From contig NW_027480599.1 in the NCBI RefSeq assembly GCF_051401765.1, forward strand, positions 310,001 through 374,000: a stretch of DNA of 64,000 nucleotides, written 5' to 3'. How positions within the stretch are numbered: the stretch's first letter is position 1; the number at the start of each line of letters is the position of its first letter. The notes beneath the pieces are model-generated. The model ran no database searches. It had not been told where the DNA came from and saw only the letters and a list, made by a program, of their open reading frames with translations. Shown here one piece after another: positions 50,229 to 62,000 of this stretch. Source of the DNA: Calliopsis andreniformis (lineage: Eukaryota > Arthropoda > Insecta > Hymenoptera > Andrenidae). The position numbers and the translations under genes are program-made.

Positions 50229-53200
50229 TCCTCAATTCTCAATACTCAATAGAATATCATGAATTCTCAGGATTCTATAGTCAAACCTCAATCCTCAACC
50301 CTCAGCCCTCATTCTCAATCCTCAATCCACAATCCTCAAACCTCAATCCTCAACCGTCAGTCCTCGTCCTCAATCCTCAACACTCAATCCTCAATCCTCC
50401 CATCTTCAATCATCAATACTCAATCTTCAATCCTCAATCCTCAATCCTCAGTCCTCAAACATCAATCCTGAATCCTCAATCCTGAATCCTCAATCTTCAG
50501 CCCAGTGTCCACAACAATCAGTTGTCAATCCTCAATCCTCAATAGAATATCCTCAATTCACAGTTTTCAATGCTCAATACTCAATCTGCAATCTTCAGAT
50601 CTCTATCCACAAACATCAATTCTTATCACTCAACCCTGAATACTCAGTCCCTAATCCTCAATCCTCAATCCTCATTCGTCAACCTTCAATCCTCAATACT
50701 CAATCTTCAATCCTCAATCCTCAATCCTCAATCCTCAATCCTCAATCCTCAATCTTCAATCCTCAATACTCAATCTTCAATCCTCAATCCTCAATCCTCA
50801 ATCCTCAATCCTCAATCCTCAATCCTCAATCCTCATTCGTCAACCTTCAATCCTCAATACTCAATCTTCAATCCTCAATCCTCAATCCTCAATCCTCAAT
50901 CCTCAATCCTCAATGCTCATTCTTCAATCCTCAATCTTCAATGCTCAATCTTCAATCCTCAATCCTCAATCCTCAATCCTCAATCCTCAATCCTCAATCC
51001 TCAACCCTCAATCCTCAGTCCTCATACCTGAATCCTGAATCCCCGATCCTGAATCCTCAATCTTCAGCCCTCAGTCCTCTACAATCAGTTGTCAATCCTC
51101 AATCCTCAATAGAATATCATCAATTCACAGTTTTCATTACTCAATACTCAAACTGCAATCTTCAAATCTCTATCCACAAACATCAATTCTCATCACTCAA
51201 CCCTCAACAGTCAGTCCCCAATCCTCAATATTCAATCCTCAATCCTCAATCCTCAATCCACAATCCTCAACGTTCAATCCCCAATACTCAATCTTCAATG
51301 CTCATTCCTCAATCCTCAATCCTCAATTCTCAATCCTCAATCGTCAATCTTCAATCCTCAATACTCAATCTTCAATCCTCAATCCTCAATCCTCGGTCAT
51401 CAATCCTAAATCGTCAATCTCCAATCCTGAATACTCAATCTTCAATCCTCAATCCTCAATCCTCAATCCTCAATCCTCAATCCTCAATCCTCATACTTCA
51501 ATCCTCAATACCCAATCCTCAATCTTCAATCCTCAATCCTCAATCCTCAATTCTCAATCCTCAATCCTCAATCCTCAATCCTCAATCCTCAATCCTCATT
51601 CGTCAACCTTCAATCCTCAATACTCAATCTTCAATCCTCAATCCTCAATCCTCAATCCTCAATCCTCAATCCTCAATGCTCATTCTTCAATCCTCAATCT
51701 TCAATGCTCAATCTTCAATCCTCAATCCTCAATCCTCAATCCTCAATCCTCAATCCTCAATCCTCAATCCTCAATCCTCAGTCCTCATACCTCAATCCTG
51801 AATCCCCGATCCTGAATCCTCAATCTTCAGCCCTCAGTCCTCTACAATCAGTTGTCAATCCTCAATCCTCAATAGAATATCATCAATTCACAGTTTTCAT
51901 TACTCAATACTCAAACTGCAATCTTCAAATCTCTATCCACAAACATCAATTCTCATCACTCAACCCTCAACAGTCAGTCCCCAATCCTCAATATTCAATC
52001 CTCAATCCTCAATCCTCAATCCACAATCCTCAACGTTCAATCCCCAATACTCAATCTTCAATGCTCATTCCTCAATCCTCAATCCTCAATTCTCAATCCT
52101 CAATCGTCAATCTTCAATCCTCAATACTCAATCTTCAATCCTCAATCCTCAATCCTCGGTCATCAATCCTAAATCGTCAATCTCCAATCCTGAATACTCA
52201 ATCTTCAATCCTCAATCCTCAATCCTCAATCCTCAATCCTCAATCCTCAATCCTCATACTTCAATCCTCAATACCCAATCCTCAATCTTCAATCCTCAAT
52301 CCTCAATCCTCAATTCTCAATCCTCAATCCTCAGTCCTCAGTCCTCAAACCTCAATCCTCAACCCCCAGCCCTCATCCTCAATCCTCAATCATCAATCCT
52401 CAATCCTCAACCTTCAATCCTCAATCTTCAATCCTCAATCCTCAATCCTCAATACTCAATCTTCAATCCTTAATACTGAATCTTCAATCCTCAATTCTGA
52501 ATCCTCAATCCTCAATCCTCAATCCTCAATCTTCAATCATTAATATTCAATCTTCAATCCTCAATCCTCAATCCTCAATCCTACACCATCAATCCTCAAT
52601 GTTCAATCCTCAATACCCAATCCTCAGTCTTCAATCCTCAATCCTCAATCCTCAATCCTCAATCCTCAATACTCAGTCCTCAATCCTCAATCTTCAATCC
52701 TCAATACTCAATGTTCAATCCTCAATCCTCAATCCTCAATACTCAATCTTCAATCCTTAATACTGAATCTTCAATCCTCAATCCTCAATCCTCAATCCTC
52801 TATCCTCATTCTTCAATCCTCAACACCCAATCCTCAATCATCAATCCTCAATGTTCAATCCGCAATACCCAATCCTCAATCTTCAATCCTCAACCCTCAA
52901 TCCTCAATCCTCAATCCTCAATCCTCCGTCTTCAATCCTCAATACTCAATCTTCAATCCTCAATCCTCAATCCTCAATCCTCAATACTCAATCCACATTC
53001 TTCAATCCTCAACACCCAATCCTCAATCTTCAACCCTCAATCCTCAGTCCTCAATTCTCAATCCTCAATCCTCAATCCTCAGACCTCAAACATCAATACT
53101 CAACCCTCAGTCCTCGTCCTCAATTAACAACCCTTAATCCTCGATCCTCAATCTTCAATCATCAATATTCAATCTTCAATCCTGAATAGTCAATTCTCAA

Positions 53201-56200
53201 TACTCAATCCACATTCCTCAATGTTCAATCCTCAACACCCAAACCTCAATCTTCAATCCTCAATCCTCAATCCTCAATCCTCAATCCTCAATCCTCAATC
53301 CTCAGTCCTCAAACCTCAATCCTGAATCCTCAGTCTTCAGCCCTCAGTCCTCAACAGTCAGTTGTCAATCCTCAAGCCTCAATAGAATATCCTCAATTCA
53401 CAGGTTTCAATACTCAATACGCAACCTGAAGTCTTCAAATCTCTATCCACAAACATCAATTCTCATCACTCAACCCTCAACACTCAGACCCCAATCCTCA
53501 ATCTTCAATCGTCAATCCTCAACCGTCAATCCTCATTCTTCAACACTCAATACCGAATCCTCAATTTTCAATCCTCAATACTCAATCCTCAACTCTCAAT
53601 CCTCAATCCTCAGTCCTCAATCCTCAATTCTCGATCCTCAATCCTCAGTCCTCAGTCCTCAAACCTCAATCCTCAACCCTCAGCCCTCATCCTCAATCCT
53701 CAATCGACACTCCGCAATCTTCAATCTTCAATCCTCAATACTCAATCTTCAATCCTCAATCCTCAGTCCTCAAACCTCAGTTCTGAATCCTCAATCCTGA
53801 GTCCTCAACCTTCAGCCCTCAGACCACAACAATCAGTAGTCAATCCTCAATCCTCAATAGAATATCCTCAATTCACAGTTTTCAATACTCAATAGTCAAT
53901 CTGCAATCTTCAAACCTCTATCCACAAACACCAATTCTCATCACTCAACCCTCAACACTCAGTCCTCGATGTTCAATCCTCAATCCTCTATTCTCAATCT
54001 TCAATCCTCAATACTCAATCTTCAGTCCTCAACCCTCAATCCTCAATCTTCAATCCTCAACACTGAATCTTCAATCCTCAATCCTGAATCCTCAATCCTC
54101 AACCATCAGTCCTCAATCATCAACCCTCAATCTTCTATACTCAATCCTCAATCCTCAATCCTCAATACTCATTCATCAATCCTCAATTCTCAATACTCAA
54201 TAGAATAGCCTGAATTCTCAGGATTCTATACTCAAACCTCAATCCTCAACCCTCAGCCCTCATTCTCAATCCTCGATCCACAATCCTCAAACCTCAATCC
54301 TCAACCGTCAGTCCTCGTCCTCAATCCTCAACCCTCAATCCTCATTCCTCCCATCTTCAATCATCAATACTGAATCTTCAATCCTCAACCCTCAATCCTC
54401 AATGCTCAATCCTCAATCCTCAATTTTCAACACTCATCCCTCAACCATCAATCCTCAATACTCAATCATCAATACTCAATTCTCAATACTCAATAGAATA
54501 TCCTGAATTCTCATGGTTCAGTACTCAATCCACAATATTCAATAATCAAATCTCAATCCACAAACATGAATTCTCAACACTCAATCCTCAACGCTCAGAC
54601 CTGTCTCTTCAATCCTACATCCTCAACCCTCAATCCTCAAGCGTCAATCCTCAATCCTCAATCCTCAATCCTCAACCCTCAATCCTCAGTCCTCAAACCT
54701 CAATCCCGAATCCACAATCCTGAATCCTCAATCTTCAGCCCTCAGTACTCAAAAATCAATTGTCAATCCTCAATCCTCAATAGAATATCCTCAATTCACA
54801 GTTTTCAATACTCAATCCCCATTCTTCAATCTTCAAATCTCAATCCACAAACATCAATTCTCATCACTCAACCATCAACACTCAGTCCTCAATCTTCAAT
54901 CCTCAATCCTCAATCCTCAAGCTTCAATCCTCAGTACTCAATCATCAATCCTCAATCCTCAATTCTCAATATTCAACACACAACCCTCAGCCATCAATCC
55001 TCAATACTCAACCATCAATCCTCAATTCTCAATACTCAATAGAATATCCTGAATTCTCATGGTTCAATGCTCGATCCACAAAATTCAATAATCAAACCTC
55101 AATCCTCAAACATCAATTCTCAACACTCAATCCTCAATACTTAGTCCTCTCTCTGCAATCCTCCATCCTCAATCCTCAATCCTCAGTCCTCAATCCTCAA
55201 TCCTCGATCCTCAATCTTCAATCCTCAATACTCAATCATCAATCCTCCATCCTCAATACTCAATCGTCAACCCTCAATCCTCAATCGCCAGGCTTGAATC
55301 CTCAATACTCAATCTTCAATCCTCAATCCTCAATCCTCAATCCTCAATCCTCAATCTTCAATCCTCAGTCCCAAATCCTCAATCTTCAATACTCACACCT
55401 CAATCCTCAATCTTCAATCCTCAATACTCAGTCTTCAATCCTCAATCCTCAATCCTCAATTCTCAATCCTCATTCTTCAATCCTCAATACCCAATCATCA
55501 ATCTTCAATCCTCAATCCTCAATCCTCAATTCTCAATCCTCAATTCTCAATCCTAAGACCTCAAACATCAATACTCAACCCTCAGTCCTCGTCCTCAATC
55601 CACAAACCTCAATACTAAATCCTCAATCTTCAATTCTCAATCCTCAATCCTCAATCCTCAATCCTCAGTCCTCAAACATCAATACTCAACCCTCAGTCCT
55701 CGTCCTCAATCCACAACCCTCAATCCTCAATCCTCAATCTTCAATTCTCAATCCTCAATCCTCAATCCTCAATCCTCAATCCTCAGTCCTCAGTCCTCAA
55801 ACCTCAATCCTGAATCCTCAATCCGGAATCCTCAATCTTCAGCCTTCAGTCCTCAACAATCAGTTGTCAATCCTCAGTCCTCAATAGAATATCATCAATT
55901 CACAGTTTTCAATACTCAATACTCAATCTGCAATCTTCAAATATCTATCCACAAATATCAATTCTCATCATTCAACCCTCAACACTCAGTCTTCAATCCT
56001 CAATCCTCAATCCGCAATCCTCAATCCTCATTCTGCAATCCTCAATACCCAATCCTCAATCTTCAATCCTCAATCCTCAATCCTCAATGTTCAATACGCA
56101 ATACCCAATCCTCAATCTTCAATCCTCAATCCTCAATCCTCAATCCTCAATCCTCAATCCTCAATCTTCAATCCTCAATACTCAATCTTCATTCCTCAAT

Positions 56201-57795
56201 CCTCAATCCTCAATCCTCAACCCTCATTCTTCAATCCTCAACACCCAATCCTCAATCTTCAATCCTCAACCTTCAATCCTCAATTCTCAATCCTCAATCC
56301 TCAGTCCTCAGTCCTCAAACCTCAATCCTCAACCCTCAGCCCTCATCCTCAATCCTCAATCGACAATCCGCAATCCTCAATCTTCAATCCTCAATACTCA
56401 ATCTTCAATCTTCATTCCTCAGTCCTCAAACCTCAATTCTGAATCCTCAATCCTGCATCCTCAATCTTCAGCCCTCAGTCCTCAACAATCAGTTGTCAAT
56501 CCTCAACCCCCAATAGAATATCCTCATCTCACAGTTTTCAATACTCAATACTCAATCTGCAATCTTCAGATCTCTATCCACAAACATCAATTCTCATCAC
56601 TCAACCCTCAATAGTCAGTACCCGATCCTCAATCCTCAATCCTCAATCTTCAATCCTCAATACTCAATCTTCAATCCTTAATCCTCAATTCTCAATCCTC
56701 AATGCTCAATACTCAATCGTCAATACTCAATCCCCAATCCTCAATCTTCAATCCTCAATCCTCAATCCTCAATCCTCAATCCTCAATCTTCAATCCTCAA
56801 TACTCAATCTTCAATCCTCAATCCTCAATCCTCAATCCTCAATCCTCAATCCTCAATCCTCAATCTTCAATCCTCAATACTCAAACTGCAATCCTCAATC
56901 CTCAATCTTCAATCCTCAATCCTCAATTCTCAATCCTCAATCATCAATCTTCAATCCTCAGACCTCAAACAGCAATACTCGACCGTCAGGCCTCGTCCTC
57001 AATCCACAACCTTCAATACTCAATCCTCAATCTTCAATCATCAATATTCAATCTTCAGTCCTCAATCCTCAATCCTCAATCCTCAGTCCTCAATCCTCAA
57101 TGTTCAATGCGCAATACCCAATCCTCAGTCTTCAATCCTCAATCCTCAATCCTCAACCATCAATCCTCAATCATCAATCCTCAATCTTCAATACTCAATC
57201 CTCAACGCTCAATCCTCAATCCTCAATACTCAACCATCAATCCTCAATTCTCAATACTAAATAGAATATCCTGAATTCTCAGGATTCTATAGTCAAACCT
57301 CAATCCTCAACCCTCAGCCCTCATTCTCAATCCTCAATCCACAATCCTCAAACCTCAATCCTCAACCGTCAGTCCTCGTCCTCAATCCTCAACACTCAAT
57401 CCTCAATCCTCCCATCTTCAATCATCAATACTCAATCTTCAATCCTCAATCCTCAATCCTCAGTCCTCAAACATCAATCCTGAATCCTCAATCCTGAATC
57501 CTCAATCTTCAGCCCAGTGTCCACAACAATCAGTTGTCAATCCTCAATCCTCAATAGAATATCCTCAATTCACAGTTTTCAATGCTCAATACTCAATCTG
57601 CAATCTTCAGATCTCTATCCACAAACATCAATTCTTATCACTCAACCCTGAATACTCAGTCCCTAATCCTCAATCCTCAATCCTCATTCGTCAACCTTCA
57701 ATCCTCAATACTCAATCTTCAATCCTCAATCCTCAATCCTCAATCCTCAATCCTCAATCCTCAATCTTCAATCCTCAATGCTCAATCTTCAATCC
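50228..57795. repeat. Super-repeat unit 2, part A
   Basis: Second copy of 34,795-43,030. It has one heptamer fewer in the run at 50,777-50,832, keeps the T at about 54,593 that is missing at 39,166, and lacks 663 bp present at 41,251-41,913. Open-frame lengths in the intact parts are the same as in the first copy (279, 138, 112, 79, 197, 175 and 190 codons), which shows near-identity. Module 1 copies are at 50,545, 51,111, 51,875, 53,385, 53,859, 54,782, 55,886, 56,515 and 57,556. Confidence 0.9.
56637..56678 (+). repeat. Recombinant joint of the 663-bp length change
   Basis: The left context, with TACCCGATCC at 56,619, equals that of 41,209. The right context (TAATCCTCAATTC) equals that of 41,872. 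The change in copy offset, 15,428 to 14,765, equals the 663-bp spacing of the two direct repeats. Confidence 0.88.
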
Positions 57796-59005
57796 TCAAT
57801 CCTCAATCCTCAATCCTCAATCCTCAATCCTCAATCCTCAATCCTCATTCGTCAATCTTCAATCCTCAATACTCAATCTTCAATCCTCAATCCTCAATCC
57901 TCAATCCTCAATCCTCAATCCTCAATGCTCATTCTTCAATCCTCAATCTTCAATGCTCAATCTTCAATCCTCAATCCTCAATCCTCAATCCTCAATCCTC
58001 AATCCTCAACCCTCAATCCTCAATCCTCAGTCCTCATACCTCAATCCTGAATCCCCGATCCTGAATCCTCAATCTTCAGCCCTCAGTCCTCTACAATCAG
58101 TTGTCAATCCTCAGTCCTCAATAGAACATCATCAATTCACAGTTTTCATTACTCAATACTCAAACTGCAATCTTCAAATCTCTATCCACAAACATCAATT
58201 CTCATCACTCAACCCTCAACAGTCAGTCCCCAATCCTCAATATTCAATCCTCAATCCTCAATCCTCAATCCACAATCCTCAACGTTCAATCCCCAATACT
58301 CAATCTTCAATGCTCATTCCTCAATCCTCAATCCACAATTCTCAATCCTCAATCGTCAATCTTCAATCCTCAATACTCAATCTTCAATCCTCAATCCTCA
58401 ATCCTCGGTCATCAATCCTAAATCGTCAATCTCCAAACCTGAATACTCAATCTTCAATCCTCAATCCTCAATCCTCAATCCTCAATCCTCAATCCTCAAT
58501 CCTCATACTTCAATCCTCAATACCCAATCCTCAATCTTCAATCCTCAATCCTCAATCCTCAATTCTCAATCCTCAATCCTCAGTCCTCAGTCCTCAAACC
58601 TCAATCCTCAACCCCCAGCCCTCATCCTCAATCCTCAATCATCAATCCTCAATCCTCAACCTTCAATCCTCAATCTTCAATCCTCAATCCTCAATCCTCA
58701 ATACTCAATCTTCAATCCTTAATACTGAATCTTCAATCCTCAATTCTGAATCCTCAATCCACAATCCTCAATCCTCAATCTTCAATCATTAATATTCAAT
58801 CTTCAATCCTCAATCCTCAATCCTCAATCCTCCACCATTAATCCTCAATGTTCAATCCTCAATACCCAATCCTCAGTCTTCAATCCTCAATCCTCAATCC
58901 TCAATCCTCAATCCTCAATACTCAGTCCTCAATCCTCAATCTTCAATCCTCAATACTCAATGTTCAATCCTCAATCCTCAATCCTCAATACTCAATCTTC
59001 AATCC
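57795..59005. repeat. 1,210-bp block present only in super-repeat unit 2
   Basis: This block matches 51.55-52.76 kb at an offset of 6,249 (57953/51704, 58960/52711 and 59100/52851) and 36.1-37.3 kb. It has no counterpart at the equivalent point of unit 1 (43,016-43,031). It includes module 1 in the AGAACATC form (58,123), a private variant of the AGAATATC landmark, and several private A substitutions (for example CAATCCACAATTC near 58,333). Confidence 0.87.
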
Positions 59006-62000
59006 TTAATACTGAATCTTCAATCCTCAATCCTCAATCCTCAATCCTCTATCCTCATTCTTCAATCCTCAACACCCAATCCTCAATCATCAATCCTCAA
59101 TGTTCAATCCGCAATACCCAATCCTCAATCTTCAATCCTCAACCCTCAATCCTCAATCCTCAATCCTCAATCCTCCGTCTTCAATCCTCAATACTCAATC
59201 TTCAATCCTCAATCCTCAATCCTCAATCCTCAATCCTCAATCCACATTCTTCAATCCTCAACACCCAATCCTCAATCTTCAACCCTCAATCCTCAGTCCT
59301 CAATTCTCAATCCTCAATCCTCAATCCTCAGACCTCAAACATCAATACTCAACCCTCAGTCCTCGTCCTCAATTAACAACCCTTAATCCTCGATCCTCAA
59401 TCTTCAATCATCAATATTCAATCTTCAATCCTGAATCCTCAATTCTCAATACTCAATCCACAATCCTCAATGTTCAATCCTCAACACCCAAACCTCAATC
59501 TTCAATCCTCAATCCTCAATCCTCAATCCTCAATCCTCAATCCTCAATCCTCAGTCCTCAAACCTCAATCCTGAATCCTCAGTCTTCAGCCCTCAGTCCT
59601 CAACAATCAGTTGTCAATACTCAAGCCTCAATAGAATATCCTCAATTCACAGGTTTCAATACTCAATACGCAACCTGAAGTCTTCAAATCTCTATCCACA
59701 AACATCAATTCTCATCACTCAACCCTCAACACTCAGACCCCAATCCTCAATCTTCAATCGTCAATCCTCAACCGTCAATCCTCATTCTTCAACACTCAAT
59801 ACCGAATCCTCAATTTTCAATCCTCAATACTCAATCCTCAACTCTCAATCCTCAATCCTCAGTCCTCAATCCTCAATTCTCGATCCTCAATCCTCAGTCC
59901 TCAGTCCTCAAACCTCAATCCTCAACCCTCAGCCCTCATCCTCAATCCTCAATCGACACTCCGCAATCTTCAATCTTCAATCCTCAATACTCAATCTTCA
60001 ATCCTCAATCCTCAGTCCTCAAACCTCAGTTCTGAATCCTCAATCCTGAGTCCTCAACCTTCAGCCCTCAGACCACAACAATCAGTAGTCAATCCTCAAT
60101 CCTCAATAGAATATCCTCAATTCACAGTTTTCAATACTCAATAGTCAATCTGCAATCTTCAAACCTCTATCCACAAACACCAATTCTCATCACTCAACCC
60201 TCAACACTCAGTCCTCGATGTTCAATCCTCAATCCTCTATTCTCAATCTTCAATCCTCAATACTAAATCTTCAGTCCTCAACCCTCAATCCTCAATCTTC
60301 AATCCTCAACACTGAATCTTCAATCCTCAATCCTGAATCCTCAATCCTCAACCATCAGTCCTCAATCATCAACCCTCAATCTTCTATACTCAATCCTCAA
60401 TCCTCAATCCTCAATACTCATTCATCAATCCTCAATTCTCAATACTCAATAGAATAGCCTGAATTCTCAGGATTCTATACTCAAACCTCAATCCTCATCC
60501 CTCAGCCATCAATCCTCAATACTCAATCATCAATACTCAATTCTCAATACTCAATAGAGTATCCGGAATTCTCATGGTTCAGTACTCAATCCACAATATT
60601 CAATAATCAAATCTCAATCCACAAACATGAATTCTCAACACTCAATCCTCAACGCTCAGACCTGTCTCTTCAATCCTACATCCTCAACCCTCAATCCGCA
60701 AGCGTCAATCCTCAATCCTCAATCCTCAATCCTCAACCCTCAATCCTCAGTCCTCAAACCTCAATCCCGAATCCACAATCCTGAATCCTCAATCTTCAGC
60801 CCTCAGTACTCAAAAATCAATCGTCAATCCTCAATCCTCAATAGAATATCCTCAATTCACAGTTTTCAATACTCAATCCCCATTCTTCAATCTTCAAATC
60901 TCAATCCACAAACATCAATTCTCATCACTCAACCATCAACACTCAGTCCTCAATCTTCAATCCTCAATCCTCAATCCTCAATCTTCAATCCTCAATACTC
61001 AATCATCAATCCTCAATCCTCAATTCTCAATATTCAACACACAACCCTCAGCCATCAATCCTCAATACTCAACCATCAATCCTCAATTCTCAATACTCAA
61101 TAGAATATCCTGAATTCTCATGGTTCAATGCTCGATCCACAAAATTCAATAATCAAACCTCAATCCTCAAACATCAATTCTCAACACTCAATCCTCAATA
61201 CTTAGTCCTCTCTCTGCAATCCTCCATCCTCAATCCTCAATCCTCAGTCCTCAATCCTCAATCCTCGATCCTCAATCTTCAATCGTCAATACTCAATCAT
61301 CAATCCTCCATCCTCAATACTCAATCGTCAACCCTCAATCCTCAATCGCCAGGCTTGAATCCTCAATACTCAACCTTCAATCCTCAATCCTCAATCCTCA
61401 ATCCTCAATCCTCAATCTTCAATCCTCAGTCCCAAATCCTCAATCTTCAATACTCACACCTCAATCCTCAATCTTCAATCCTCAATACTCAGTCTTCAAT
61501 CCTCAATCCTCAATCCTCAATTCTCAATCCTCATTCTTCAATCCTCAATACCCAATCATCAATCTTCAATCCTCAATCCTCAATCCTCAATTCTCAATCC
61601 TCAATTCTCAATCCTAAGACCTCAAACATCAATACTCAACCCTCAGTCCTCGTCCTCAATCCACAAACCTCAATACTAAATCCTCAATCTTCAATTCTCA
61701 ATCCTCAATCCTCAATCCTCAATCCTCAGTCCTCAAACATCAATACTCAACCCTCAGTCCTCGTCCTCAATCCACAACCCTCAATCCTCAATCCTCAATC
61801 TTCAATTCTCAATCCTCAATCCTCAATCCTCAATCCTCAATCCTCAGTCCTCAGTCCTCAAACCTCAATCCTGAATCCTCAATCCGGAATCCTCAATCTT
61901 CAGCCTTCAGTCCTCAACAATCAGTTGTCAATCCTCAGTCCTCAATAGAATATCATCAATTCACAGTTTTCAATACTCAATACTCAATCTGCAATCTTCA

